From: an uncultured Bacteroides sp.
GTDB taxonomy: Bacteria; Bacteroidota; Bacteroidia; Cytophagales; Cyclobacteriaceae
Length of the DNA stretch: 64,000 bases
NCBI GenBank assembly: GCA_902168185.1
Contig: CABHOV010000041.1
Span: 366,555-430,554, forward strand
Direction: 5' to 3'
Shown here piece after piece: positions 24,662 to 34,055 of this stretch (the first letter of the stretch is position 1; every line of letters starts with the position of its first letter). The position numbers and the translations under genes are program-made. Below the pieces are notes generated by a model. It was not told the origin of the DNA. It made no database searches and saw only the letters and a list, made by a program, of their open reading frames with translations.

Positions 24662-26425
24662 TTATGTGCTGAAAAAAGGCAATCGCACCGTAAATGTCGT
24701 GCCCTGATAAACTTCGCTTTTAAAAGAAACGTCACCTTGTAATCGCTCCACTGCACGCTTCAATATATAAAGTCCAAGGCCTGTTCCCGCAACATGGTCG
24801 TTGGCCCGAAAGAACATATTAAACACTTTGGACTGCAATTGTGGGTTTATACCCATACCGTTATCCTCGACCACGATCGTTAAGAATTTTTCATCACGCA
24901 AAATGGATATATGTACAACAGGCTCTTTTTCGGGCATGGAGTACTTGATAGCATTTTCAATCAGGTTTTGTAATATAGTATTGATAATTGCCCACTCTGA
25001 ATAAAACTCCAGATCGGGTGCTATATCTATACTAAATTTGATTCTCTTAAAATTGTCGAGGAATTGGTAGGTATTGATACAATCGTTCAGCAACGTTTTG
25101 AAATCTATTTTCACCCGGTTTACTTCCGAATGATTCATGCGCGTTATATTGATCAGGTCGAGCACGATGTTATCAATTCGCAGAATCTGCGATTGATACA
25201 TATCTATATACTTTAATGCCTGCGGATCTTTAATTTCATATTTCATCAGGTTGTTCAAACCAAGCAATGATGAGATCGGTCCTTTCAGATCATGCGATAC
25301 GCGATAGAAGAAGGAATCAAGTTCTGCATTTTTCTTTTCAATGATCTCCGTTTTACTCCGCTGTATCTCTGCTTCCAGCTCCAGGAATTTTACCTTCGCG
25401 ATTGCCTCATAGCTTTTAACAGCATTGTAAGTATGTGCCACTACCAGCGTTTCCTTAATCACTATATATTGCTCCAGAAAATCAAGTGCTTCACTGACGT
25501 TACCTTCACTACGTGCCACTAAATGAAGATTATACAGCGACTTATAGCGGATAAACCGAATGTTGTATTGATCGGATACTTGTTTGGCAAGCACTAAATG
25601 TTCACGTGCTTTATCATATTGCTCCAACGCATGATACAGTACACCAAGCTTGTTGTAAGTCATGGAGATACCCAATTGATCGCCTGCCTCCAGGTGAATA
25701 TTCAAGGCTCGGTTCAGATCATCAAAAGCCTGGTCAAATTTTTTAAGCTTGATATATACTTTACCACGTCCGTAGAGTGAATAGGCAAGACCACGTATAT
25801 CATTGGTTTGTGTTTTCAGTGTTATACTCTTCTCGATCGTAGCCAGCGCCAAGTCTGTCATGCCACGTTTCAGATATATACCTGAAAGCGGATTGTAAGC
25901 ATTTGATTCGAGGTTAGGGTCATTGGTGAGTCTTCCTGCTGAAACACAGCTTAAGTATGAGCTGATCGCATTTTCCTGGTCATCCAGGTATTCATAAATA
26001 GTACCGATGGATTTTAGTACCCGAGCTTCATTATAGTGATCATGAAGATTGCGATATATAAAAAGACAATCAAGCAGGTATACCAGGCCAAAGTGAAAAT
26101 TGTCGGTTTTGTAATGCACACCGGCAATAGCATATTTAGCATCTGCTATACCTTTTAGATCTTGCTTATGGTTGAAAAATGTTAATGCTTCCTCTGCGAA
26201 TGCAAGCGATCGTTGGTAATCGCCACGGATCATTGAATACAAGGCAAGTTGATTTTTTGCTAAAGCACCAAGCGCTTCATTGGCTAATTGCTCGCTCGTA
26301 GTAATTACTTGCTGTGCAAGCGCTATACTTTTTTGCAGATCGTAAGTTCTGCATGCAAAGGCTTGTGCCAGCAGTGCTTTTGCTTCTTCTTCAACACTAT
26401 TTTTCTCCGTTTCAGTCTGCTCCAT
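24662..26425 (-). CDS. Cytoplasmic TPR-sensor histidine kinase
   Basis: 587-aa protein with no signal peptide or clear membrane helix. Residues ~20-340 are tetratricopeptide-like repeats (about seven units, e.g. GDYQRSLAFAEEALTFF and LGVLYHALEQYDKAREHL), then a coiled coil (AIAKVKFLELEAEIQRSKTEIIEKKNAEL). HisKA motif FFYRVSHDLKGPISSLLG (phospho-His near residue 379), N-box NLIENAIKYS, G1 VEDNGMGI and G2 GTGLGLYILKRAVERL follow. TPR-kinases of this layout are common in Bacteroidota and may sense partner proteins. No response regulator is adjacent; the downstream neighbour is the met leader, with its own promoter. The cognate regulator is unknown. Confidence 0.9.
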   Translation of the reverse strand: MEQTETEKNSVEEEAKALLAQAFACRTYDLQKSIALAQQVITTSEQLANEALGALAKNQLALYSMIRGDYQRSLAFAEEALTFFNHKQDLKGIADAKYAIAGVHYKTDNFHFGLVYLLDCLFIYRNLHDHYNEARVLKSIGTIYEYLDDQENAISSYLSCVSAGRLTNDPNLESNAYNPLSGIYLKRGMTDLALATIEKSITLKTQTNDIRGLAYSLYGRGKVYIKLKKFDQAFDDLNRALNIHLEAGDQLGISMTYNKLGVLYHALEQYDKAREHLVLAKQVSDQYNIRFIRYKSLYNLHLVARSEGNVSEALDFLEQYIVIKETLVVAHTYNAVKSYEAIAKVKFLELEAEIQRSKTEIIEKKNAELDSFFYRVSHDLKGPISSLLGLNNLMKYEIKDPQALKYIDMYQSQILRIDNIVLDLINITRMNHSEVNRVKIDFKTLLNDCINTYQFLDNFKRIKFSIDIAPDLEFYSEWAIINTILQNLIENAIKYSMPEKEPVVHISILRDEKFLTIVVEDNGMGINPQLQSKVFNMFFRANDHVAGTGLGLYILKRAVERLQGDVSFKSEVYQGTTFTVRLPFFST

Positions 26426-26671
26426 AAATAAAATTGATCCTATTGACTTTCAACATAATGTATGTACCCGGCTATAACTCGTTGGGTATATAATCTGTAT
26501 TATAAAATCGCATAGTAAAAAAATGTTTTTCTATATGCGAATTATCGAAGATCAACACGCAACTAAATTACATTAATCTATTTTAAAAGACTCTCCTGCG
26601 ATAAAAAGCCCTTTAATTATTTTCAAACGAGTATTAAGTCGTTAACTTCACTTTCAAACTCTACCAGAACT

Positions 26672-28381
26672 ATGAACCTGAATATCGAAGCGCAAAAGCA
26701 AAACACTTATGATGCCATTGTAGTAGGTACTGGCATCAGCGGAGGTTGGGCTGCCAAAGAACTCACACAGAAAGGATTAAAAACACTTGTACTGGAACGC
26801 GGCCGTGATGTAAAGCATCAGGTCGATTATCCAACCATGACAAAAGACCCCTGGCAGTTACCGCACGCAAATAAACTTACGGAAGAGCAACTGAAATTTT
26901 ATCCAGTACAATCCCGAACGAATTGGGTGAACCAGGCAAATAAACATTGGTGGGTAAACGATCTTGAAAATCCATATACAGAAGTTAAACCTTTCGATTG
27001 GATCCGCGGCTATCATGCAGGCGGTCGTTCCATTATGTGGGGTAAACAAACGTATCGTTTGTCTGATCTTGATTTTGATGCCAATGCCAAAGAAGGTATT
27101 GGTGTTGATTGGCCAATCCGGTATAAAGATCTTGCTCCGTGGTACGATCATGTTGAATCATATATAGGAGTAAGCGGTCAGATGGAAGGCATTCCACATC
27201 TTCCCGATGGAAAGTTTCTTCCGCCTATGGAATTAAATTGCGTGGAAGAAGTTTTTCGGGACAAGCTTTCTGAAAAGTTTAACGGAAGGAAGGTTACTAT
27301 AGGTCGCGTGGCCCACTTAACAGCTGCACTTCCGCACGATCCAAGCCGCGGTGTTTGTCAATCGCGTAACATGTGCGATCGCGGGTGCCCGTATGGTGCA
27401 TACTTTAGTAGCAATGCTTCGACACTACCGGCAGCTATGAAAACCGGTAACATGACGTTGCGCCCACATTCTATAGTACACTCTGTTATATATGATGAAA
27501 AGAAAGGAAAGGCCATAGGCGTTCGTGTACTGGACGCCAATACAAAAGAAGAGATTGAATTTTATGCGAAGATCATTTTCCTCAACGCATCTACATTAGG
27601 AAGTACATTTATTCTGCTGAACTCTACATCTCCGAATCATCCCAACGGACTGGGTAACAGCAGTGGACAACTGGGGCATAACTTAATGGATCATCAATAC
27701 CGCACCGGTGCTGAGGCGGATGTAGAAGGATTTGATGATAAGTACTATGTGGGACGCAGACCCAATGGTATATATATACCACGATTCCGAAATATAGGCA
27801 ATGATAAGCGTACCGATTTTCTAAGAGGTTTTGGTTACCAGGGAGGTGCCAGTCGCGAGAGTTGGTCGCGTGGTGTTGCTGAGATGTCGTTTGGCGCTGA
27901 TCTTAAAAGTGCTTTGGAAAATCCGGGTCCTTGGAAAATCGGTATCACAGGCTTTGGCGAATGTTTACCCTATCATGAAAATAAAGTATCGATCAACAAA
28001 GACAAGAAAGATATATATGGCTTGCCTACGTTGAACATCGATGCCGAGTGGAAAGAGAATGAGAAGGCGATGCGCAAAGACATGAAAGCTTCTGCTGCAG
28101 AAATGCTTGAAGCATCAGGCTTTAAAAATGTAAGAACATATGATGTAGCGGATAATATGGGCTTGGGTATTCACGAGATGGGAACTGCACGCATGGGTAA
28201 AGATCCGAAAACATCCGTGTTGAATAAGTGGAATCAAGTGCATGATGCTCCGAATGTTTTTGTTACTGATGGTGCCGCGATGACATCCTCTGCCTGCCAG
28301 AATCCATCGTTAACCTATATGGCGCTTACCGCACGTGCTGCAGATTATGCTGTAAGTGAATTGAAAAAGAGAAACCTTTAA
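26672..28381 (+). CDS. GMC-family FAD oxidoreductase
   Basis: 569-aa glucose-methanol-choline oxidoreductase. The FAD-binding GxGxxG region AIVVGTGISGGWAAKELTQKG is near residues 14-34, RSIMWGKQTYRL lies near 120, and the C-terminal NPSLTYMALTARAADYAV near 545 carries the usual late FAD contacts. The cysteines of CQSRNMCDRGCPYGAYF recall iron-sulfur or structural Cys clusters of the larger sugar-dehydrogenase subunits. The active-site His and Asn were not assigned with certainty. With the next gene (gluconate 2-dehydrogenase subunit 3 type) it should form a periplasm-facing sugar or sugar-acid dehydrogenase; partner-directed export would be needed because no signal peptide is visible. Substrate unknown. 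Confidence 0.85.
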   Translation: MNLNIEAQKQNTYDAIVVGTGISGGWAAKELTQKGLKTLVLERGRDVKHQVDYPTMTKDPWQLPHANKLTEEQLKFYPVQSRTNWVNQANKHWWVNDLENPYTEVKPFDWIRGYHAGGRSIMWGKQTYRLSDLDFDANAKEGIGVDWPIRYKDLAPWYDHVESYIGVSGQMEGIPHLPDGKFLPPMELNCVEEVFRDKLSEKFNGRKVTIGRVAHLTAALPHDPSRGVCQSRNMCDRGCPYGAYFSSNASTLPAAMKTGNMTLRPHSIVHSVIYDEKKGKAIGVRVLDANTKEEIEFYAKIIFLNASTLGSTFILLNSTSPNHPNGLGNSSGQLGHNLMDHQYRTGAEADVEGFDDKYYVGRRPNGIYIPRFRNIGNDKRTDFLRGFGYQGGASRESWSRGVAEMSFGADLKSALENPGPWKIGITGFGECLPYHENKVSINKDKKDIYGLPTLNIDAEWKENEKAMRKDMKASAAEMLEASGFKNVRTYDVADNMGLGIHEMGTARMGKDPKTSVLNKWNQVHDAPNVFVTDGAAMTSSACQNPSLTYMALTARAADYAVSELKKRNL

Positions 28382-28469
28382 TTAAAAAGAAAAAATAAAG
28401 TTCGATCGCTATAGATATAGGATTGAACCGTACGGTTACGTGAACTATATATCTTAAAGAAATACGATA

Positions 28470-29072
28470 ATGAACAGACGAGAAGTATTACAAAGAACAG
28501 CGCTTGCCCTCGGGTATGCTGTTACTGGCCCGGCATTGTTAGGGATGCTGCAGGGTTGCAAGGCTGCTCCTGAACTCACCTATACGCCTGAATTTTTTAC
28601 ACCGGAGCAGGCATTGCTCGTTGCGGAATTAGCGGAAGTATTAATTCCGAAGACAACAACACCTGGAGCAAAAGATGCAGGCGTCCCTGCTTTCATTGAT
28701 GGTATGATGAAGGAAGTATATCCGCAGGTAGATAAAGATAGATTCGTAAGAGGACTAGCCGCTTTTGACGAAGAAGCGAAAAAAACATACGGTGATCGTT
28801 TTGCAGAATGCAAGTCCGAAGAACAAATAGCGCTTGTAAAGAAACATCACGAAGCAGCACTCGCGAATTCAACAGGTGGGGGATCTTTTGGATGGTGGCG
28901 TGCCGGAGGTGGAGGAGAGAAGCCATTTATACTGGAGATGAAAGAGCTTGCACTCCTGGGTTTCTTTACGAGCCAGCCAGGAGCGACACAAGTACTGCAA
29001 TACAATCAAGCACCGGGTCCTTACAAAGGATGCGTTCCGGTAACAGAAGTAGGGAAGGCATGGGCAACGTGA
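28470..29072 (+). CDS. Gluconate 2-dehydrogenase subunit 3-like lipoprotein
   Basis: 200-aa protein that starts MNRREVLQRTALALGYAV, a twin-arginine-like leader (RR then hydrophobic), with MLQGC at residues 26-30 as a lipobox, so it may be Tat-exported and lipid-anchored. The mature part carries LVAELAEVLIPKTTTPGAKDAGVPAFID, the signature of the small subunit of membrane sugar-acid dehydrogenases. It probably escorts and anchors the preceding GMC enzyme. The gene order here (GMC first, 88-base gap) is the reverse of the usual order as I recall it. The gap contains a 12-base perfect palindrome AACCGTACGGTT (28426-28437). Confidence 0.83.
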   Translation: MNRREVLQRTALALGYAVTGPALLGMLQGCKAAPELTYTPEFFTPEQALLVAELAEVLIPKTTTPGAKDAGVPAFIDGMMKEVYPQVDKDRFVRGLAAFDEEAKKTYGDRFAECKSEEQIALVKKHHEAALANSTGGGSFGWWRAGGGGEKPFILEMKELALLGFFTSQPGATQVLQYNQAPGPYKGCVPVTEVGKAWAT

Positions 29073-29138
29073 GAAATTCTCGAACTGATAAACTATAGCG
29101 TTGAGTCAGGATATACTATATCTGCATGAAGTACAGGC

Positions 29139-29173
29139 AAAAAAAGAGTGCACGCTTTAAAAAACGTGCACTC
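29139..29173 (-). terminator. Terminator of fabG
   Basis: GAGTGCACG (29146-29154) and CGTGCACTC (29165-29173) form a perfect 9-bp stem. On the minus strand it is followed by seven T (A-run at 29139-29145), 57 bases after the fabG stop. It also closes the convergent GMC operon region. Confidence 0.85.
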
Positions 29174-29229
29174 ATATATAGTAACAAAATACGTTCATCA
29201 ACCCGAAGTTGACAGCTCGTAAAAATAGC

Positions 29230-29976
29230 TTAGGTCAACATTCCGCCGTCAACCTGAAGGACTTGTCCTGAAATATAGGTTGACATATCAGATCCAAGAA
29301 AAACACAGGCGTCAGCAACATCTTCCGGTTTGCCACCACGTTTCAAAGGAATAGCATCGCGCCATGTCTGAACTGTTTTGGGATCGAGTACAGCAGTCAT
29401 TTCAGTTTCGATAAAACCAGGAGCGATCGCATTGGAACGAATTCCGCGTGAGCCTAATTCCAAAGCAACAGATTTAGTAAAGCCAATGATACCAGCCTTT
29501 GATGCTGCATAGTTAGCCTGACCAGCATTTCCTTTTATTCCCACAACTGAAGTCATGTTAATAATGGAACCGCTCTTCTGTTTCATCATCGGTTTAGTAG
29601 CAGCCTTCACGGTATTGAAGCACGACTTCAGGTTAACGTTAATAACCTTATCCCACATCTCTTCTGTCATGCGCAGCAATAAATTATCTTGTGTTATACC
29701 GGCATTGTTCACCAACACATCGAGCGAACCGAAATCAGCAACCACATCATTTACTAATTTTTCTGCCTGAGCATAATCTGAAGCATCGGACCTGTAGCCC
29801 TTTGCTTTTACACCTTTGGCGGTAAGTTCTGCTTCGAGGGCTTGCCCTTGTTCTACACTGGACAAATATGTAAAAGCAACATTAGCTCCTTGCTCAGCGT
29901 ATTTTAACGCGATTGATCTTCCGATACCTTTTGAAGCCCCGGTAACGAGGGCAGTTTTTCCCTGTAAAAGTTTCAT
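29230..29976 (-). CDS. fabG: 3-oxoacyl-[ACP] reductase
   Basis: 248-aa short-chain dehydrogenase of fatty-acid elongation, reducing 3-ketoacyl-ACP with NADPH. Cofactor loop VTGASKGIGRSIA at 11-23, NNAGITQDN at 90-98, catalytic Ser143 in MTSVVG, Tyr156 and Lys160 in NYAASKAG, and PGFIETEMT near 185, all typical FabG. C-terminus YISGQVLQVDGGMLT is standard. Other SDRs share this fold, but PGFIETEMT and the overall agreement favour FabG. It is monocistronic, with its own -7 box (30031-30038) and terminator, and is divergent from lpd. Confidence 0.9.
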   Translation of the reverse strand: MKLLQGKTALVTGASKGIGRSIALKYAEQGANVAFTYLSSVEQGQALEAELTAKGVKAKGYRSDASDYAQAEKLVNDVVADFGSLDVLVNNAGITQDNLLLRMTEEMWDKVINVNLKSCFNTVKAATKPMMKQKSGSIINMTSVVGIKGNAGQANYAASKAGIIGFTKSVALELGSRGIRSNAIAPGFIETEMTAVLDPKTVQTWRDAIPLKRGGKPEDVADACVFLGSDMSTYISGQVLQVDGGMLT

Positions 29977-30030
29977 GTTTTAAAATCAAGATTTAGCGTT
30001 ACAAGCCATCTGCCTGTCAGAATAAGCGCT

Positions 30031-30038
30031 CAAAAATA
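30031..30038 (-). promoter_or_regulatory. -7 box of fabG
   Basis: Minus-strand TATTTTTG matches TAnnTTTG. Transcription would begin near 30024, leaving a leader of about 48 bases before the fabG ATG at 29976. No clear TTG at -33. Confidence 0.4.
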
Positions 30039-30119
30039 GACAATTCCTGTAAAATCAGATTAAATGCATATTGTAAGCAATCCTTTTTTAAACGTTTATG
30101 TAAATGTAGCGTCAGCGAT

Positions 30120-30127
30120 TATCTTTG
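30120..30127 (+). promoter_or_regulatory. -7 box of lpd
   Basis: TATCTTTG, an exact repeat of the box upstream of purD and of the 37683 gene. The TTG start at 30125 for the open frame falls inside this box, so translation should begin at the ATG at 30152. Confidence 0.45.
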
Positions 30128-30151
30128 GCAGCGAATTTTAAATACTATGCT

Positions 30152-31543
30152 ATGTCAAAATATGATCTGATCGTAATCGGGAGTGGTCCTGGCGGATATG
30201 TGGCTGCTATTCGGGCGTCTCAACTGGGAATGAAAGTGGGTGTGGTAGAGAAAGCTGAAATTGGAGGTATCTGTTTGAACTGGGGTTGTATCCCTACGAA
30301 AGCTTTGTTAAAGAGTGCAAATGTTTTTGAATACATCAAGCATGCAAAAGATTATGGTATTGAAGTAAAAGACTTCAAAGCAGATTTCGATGGTATTATA
30401 AAGCGAAGCCGTGATGTTGCGGCCAGCAATAGTAAAGGTGTACAGTTCTTGTTCAAGAAAAATAAGATCGATCTGATCGAAGGTTTTGGTAAGCTGAAGA
30501 AAGGCGGAAAAGTTGAAGTAACAGATGCTGCTGGTAAAAAAGCTGATTACGAAGCAAAACATATCATCGTTGCAACGGGAGGCCGCTCACGTGAATTGCC
30601 AAGCATGAAGATCGATGGTAAAAAAATTATAGGATACCGCGAGGCAATGGTACTGAAAGAAATGCCAAAGAAATTATTGGTAGTAGGATCAGGCGCTATA
30701 GGTGTTGAGTTTGCTTACTTCTATAATGCATTGGGTGTTGAAGTTACGATCGTTGAATTCTTGCCGCGCATCGTGCCGGTAGAAGATGAAGAAGTTTCTA
30801 AAACGTTAGATAAGATCTTCAAGAAAGAAGGAATGAAGATCTACGTGAATTCGGAAGTAACAAAAGTAGACACAGCTGGTAAAGGATGTGTGGCTACTGT
30901 GAAAACTCCGGACGGGGAAATTAAACTTGAAGCGGACATCGTTCTTTCTGCGGTAGGTGTTGCCACCAATCTTGAAGGTATAGGCCTTGAAGATGTAGGT
31001 GTGAAAACTGAAAAAGGAAAAGTTATCGTTGATGATTTCTATAAGACCAACGTTGCTGGAGTATATGCTATAGGTGACATCGTTAAAGGACAAGCTTTAG
31101 CGCACGTTGCATCGGCTGAAGGTATAATTTGTGTTGAGAAGATTGCGGGTAAGAATCCGGAGCCGCTTAACTATAACAATATACCAGGCTGTACATATTG
31201 CACACCTGAAATCGCTTCGGTTGGATATACAGAGGAAGGAGCCAAGAAAGCGGGCTATGAAATTAAAGTTGGGAAGTTCCCATTCACAGCATCCGGTAAA
31301 GCAAAAGCAGCTGGAGCAACCGATGGTTTTGTAAAGGTGATCTTCGATGCTAAATATGGCGAATGGTTAGGTGCTCACTTTGTTGGTGCTAACGTAACGG
31401 AAATGATTGCAGAAGTAGTTGCTGCCCGTAAATTGGAAACTACAGGACATGAAATTATTAAATCTGTTCACCCTCACCCTACCATGAGTGAGGCTATCAT
31501 GGAAGCAGCCGCTGCTGCCTATGGTGAAGTGATACATATATAG
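30152..31543 (+). CDS. lpdA: Dihydrolipoyl dehydrogenase (E3)
   Basis: 463-aa FAD flavoenzyme re-oxidising the dihydrolipoyl groups of 2-oxoacid dehydrogenases or the glycine cleavage system. FAD loop IVIGSGPGGYVAA (residues 7-19), redox disulfide GGICLNWGCIPTKALL (Cys41 and Cys46), NAD loop VVGSGAIGVEFAYFYNALG near 178, GDIVKGQALAHVASAEG near 310, and the interface HPHPTMSEAIMEA with the catalytic His near the end. Start chosen at ATG 30152; upstream codons overlap the promoter box. No E1 or E2 gene adjoins it, so the complex served is not visible. A terminator follows at 31562. Confidence 0.95.
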   Translation: MSKYDLIVIGSGPGGYVAAIRASQLGMKVGVVEKAEIGGICLNWGCIPTKALLKSANVFEYIKHAKDYGIEVKDFKADFDGIIKRSRDVAASNSKGVQFLFKKNKIDLIEGFGKLKKGGKVEVTDAAGKKADYEAKHIIVATGGRSRELPSMKIDGKKIIGYREAMVLKEMPKKLLVVGSGAIGVEFAYFYNALGVEVTIVEFLPRIVPVEDEEVSKTLDKIFKKEGMKIYVNSEVTKVDTAGKGCVATVKTPDGEIKLEADIVLSAVGVATNLEGIGLEDVGVKTEKGKVIVDDFYKTNVAGVYAIGDIVKGQALAHVASAEGIICVEKIAGKNPEPLNYNNIPGCTYCTPEIASVGYTEEGAKKAGYEIKVGKFPFTASGKAKAAGATDGFVKVIFDAKYGEWLGAHFVGANVTEMIAEVVAARKLETTGHEIIKSVHPHPTMSEAIMEAAAAAYGEVIHI

Positions 31544-31561
31544 TATAGCAAACATAAGAAC

Positions 31562-31591
31562 AGAAAGCCCACGCAAGTGGGCTTTCTTGTT
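31562..31591 (+). terminator. Terminator of lpd
   Basis: AGAAAGCCCAC (31562-31572) and GTGGGCTTTCT (31577-31587), GCAA tetraloop, then TGTTTT. It sits between convergent lpd and the TonB receptor. Confidence 0.85.
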
Positions 31592-31623
31592 TTATAGACA
31601 CGTCGATGGATATTCTTCTCTAA

Positions 31624-33879
31624 TTAAAAGAAGAAGCTCATACCTGTTTTAAAAAAGAATGGAGTTCCCGGTGTAAAATTAATTTCTGAAACCGGATTCG
31701 TTTCGGTATATAGTCTTGACTCCGTGTCGAACTGCGCTTCTTTCCAGGCTACGTTGAAAATGTTTTCCGTTGTAAGGCTGAGTTCGAAATGTGGGCGGGT
31801 ATACTTCAGGACAGCATCTGCCAGAAAATATCCTTTCGCAACAACGGTATTATCTTCATTTGCCGCACGGTCTCCCAGATAACGATAGCGCAGACTTCCA
31901 TTCAACCCATTCTTCATTCGGAATGTTAGTCCACCTATACTCGTAAATGTTGGTGCCAGCGGAATATAGTCTTCTCCTTCTTGAGCATCTTTAGCTTTCG
32001 GATCGGTTAAGTTCACATCCGTATCCAGGTAGAGCCACGGAGCTATCTGGTATCGGATTGACAGATCAATTCCTTTCCGGGAAGTTTTGCCACTCGGTTC
32101 TACAATTCCTTCATCGCCTACGTAAACAAATTCCTGGTCGAGATCAAGTCTCCAGAGAGCCGTGTTGATGAGTATATGATTACCAATTTTAAACGTACCA
32201 CTTATATCTATACCATAAGCTTTCGGTAAAATTTCTTCACCGCTTTGAGCTACTACAACACGCGTATCGTTTGAATGAAACCCAATACCACTCTTGACAA
32301 ACAAGTTTATATTTTGTGTTATCGTATAGCTTACATTGAACTTGGGAGTAAGAATGGGTTTACTTATACTTTGTCGTTTATAGTCTGGAGTAAGGGCATC
32401 AGCATAGTTGAACGTGAAATGATCTAATCGCACTGCAGCATTCAACGAAAGCTTAGGGGTTAAATAAAGCTTCTCATTTATATAGGCAAATAGATTGGTT
32501 TCATCGATGTCACCACGGGATACATCATTGAGGAATTGCTTTCGCGATCGGGTATGATACAAATGTATATCATTGACATCATCGTACCGGAATCCAATAC
32601 CGATTTTGCTTTGCAATGATTTGTTTCTCCACTGCGATTCCCGCGAGTAACTTCCATGATACCCGTAGATATTCCTTGATTCACGTTGTGTGATTTGATC
32701 GCCATTGACAGGATCATTCAGGAAGAAAGTGAAATTGGAAATAAGATTGAAATCGTACTTGGTATAGTATAACTGATTCTCAAAAATGCCTCCATCGTTT
32801 TGCGTATTAATATACTTTACCCAGGCGTTGGTACGAGAGGTTTCACCACCTTCTGTAGGATCGATCGAACCAAAGCGTGTAATTTCTCCGCTTCCAACAG
32901 CGCGTTCTGGAATTTGACCTGAAGCGTCCCAACTGCTGGTAAAGGTTGAAAGCCCAATGGTGAGCATCTCGTTATCGTTCATGCGAGTGCTATATCTACT
33001 CATCAGGTTCAGGCGATTGAAATGCTGGTTGTTGTCAAAGTATCCATCCGTACGAAAGAATTCAGACGCTATATATAGGTTGCTTTTTCTTTTTTCTTTT
33101 GTGTCCTTTAAAAGATTAATAGCATTTACATTTCGTAATGTTCCAAATTTGCCTCCTTCAATTTTTACCAGATTCTGATCAAGTACATCTTTCGTAATGA
33201 ATGAAGCATAGCCAGCGGTAGTAAAGTTTCCTTTATCCGCATAGTAAGGCCCTTTGTTGAAATCAACATGCTCTACAATTTCAGGAATAAGAAAATGAAG
33301 ATCTGAATACCCTTGCCCATGTGCATGCGATACCATGTTTACAGGTAGCCCATCAACTTCAAGGTTGATGTCCGTTCCGTGGTCTATATCAAATCCGCGC
33401 AGAAAGATTTGTTCGGCTTTACCTCCGCCAGCATGCTGGGCAATGAACAGACCAGGAACCATGCGGAGTATATCCTGAGATGTATTAATAGGGCGCAGCT
33501 TAATATCAATCTGTGCAATCGTGTTGACGTCCCGATCAATCTGTTCTGTTATCACCACGTCAGATAAAAGTAAACCTCCTGGTAATAGAGCTTCTTTAAT
33601 GGCGGTAACTTCTCCTTCTTTAATTTCGATAGACTTTAAAGAAGATATATACCCGATGAACGATATACTGATATCATACTGACCGGGTGGGACGTTTTGA
33701 ATTTTAAAGCGACCAAATTTATCCGTAGCAGCACCACGTTTCAATTGGTGAATGTAAATATTCACATCTGTCAACGGTGCATTAACTGAATCTGTAACCA
33801 CTCCAGTAAATGTTCCTTGCGCTCGTGCAGCAGACAGCGCGAACAAAAATATACTGAAATGAAGCAGGTAATATGTCAT
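31624..33879 (-). CDS. TonB-dependent receptor with carboxypeptidase-regulatory-like domain
   Basis: 751-aa outer-membrane receptor. Signal peptide to about residue 20 (FALSAARA), CarboxypepD_reg-like domain about 23-100 (FTGVVTDSVNAPLTDVNIYI ... GRFKIQNVPPGQYDISISFIGY). Plug about 110-225 (DVVITEQID, RMVPGLFIAQHAGGGKAEQIFLRG, DIDHGTDINLEVDGLPVNMVSHAHGQG), then a barrel ending in FFFKTGMSFFF. The plug's HAHGQGYSDLHFL carries several His. It lies next to a histidine-rich gene, so a metal ion (zinc is the first guess, or nickel/copper) or a metallophore is a reasonable cargo. That is inference. Length is typical of stand-alone metal or siderophore receptors rather than the ~1000-aa SusC group. 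Confidence 0.9.
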   Translation of the reverse strand: MTYYLLHFSIFLFALSAARAQGTFTGVVTDSVNAPLTDVNIYIHQLKRGAATDKFGRFKIQNVPPGQYDISISFIGYISSLKSIEIKEGEVTAIKEALLPGGLLLSDVVITEQIDRDVNTIAQIDIKLRPINTSQDILRMVPGLFIAQHAGGGKAEQIFLRGFDIDHGTDINLEVDGLPVNMVSHAHGQGYSDLHFLIPEIVEHVDFNKGPYYADKGNFTTAGYASFITKDVLDQNLVKIEGGKFGTLRNVNAINLLKDTKEKRKSNLYIASEFFRTDGYFDNNQHFNRLNLMSRYSTRMNDNEMLTIGLSTFTSSWDASGQIPERAVGSGEITRFGSIDPTEGGETSRTNAWVKYINTQNDGGIFENQLYYTKYDFNLISNFTFFLNDPVNGDQITQRESRNIYGYHGSYSRESQWRNKSLQSKIGIGFRYDDVNDIHLYHTRSRKQFLNDVSRGDIDETNLFAYINEKLYLTPKLSLNAAVRLDHFTFNYADALTPDYKRQSISKPILTPKFNVSYTITQNINLFVKSGIGFHSNDTRVVVAQSGEEILPKAYGIDISGTFKIGNHILINTALWRLDLDQEFVYVGDEGIVEPSGKTSRKGIDLSIRYQIAPWLYLDTDVNLTDPKAKDAQEGEDYIPLAPTFTSIGGLTFRMKNGLNGSLRYRYLGDRAANEDNTVVAKGYFLADAVLKYTRPHFELSLTTENIFNVAWKEAQFDTESRLYTETNPVSEINFTPGTPFFFKTGMSFFF

Positions 33880-33916
33880 TTGTATATGAATTAGTCAATA
33901 AAAAATAAAGCTTCAC

Positions 33917-33987
33917 TTACAGAGAAATCCAACAAGGCACAGTGCTTCGCAAAGAATGCAGCGTGTTTCTTTAATTGATCTCTGTAA
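33917..33987. repeat. Long-loop inverted repeat in the TonB receptor leader
   Basis: TTACAGAGA (33917-33925) and TCTCTGTAA (33979-33987) are perfect complements flanking 53 bases, within the 176-base gap between the His-rich gene and the receptor. Possible leader structure or operator half-sites; no known riboswitch core was recognised. Confidence 0.4.
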
Positions 33988-34055
33988 AATATAGTATAAG
34001 GCGAAGTGTGCTGTCGGAAAAAAGTCAACAGCAGATATACTTCATCAGATGGTTG

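Noticed and set aside
33880..34055. Cobalamin-type riboswitch before the TonB receptor
   Set aside because: Neither the B12-box nor the conserved core was found; only a long-loop 9-bp inverted repeat and a short TGTGCC-like string.
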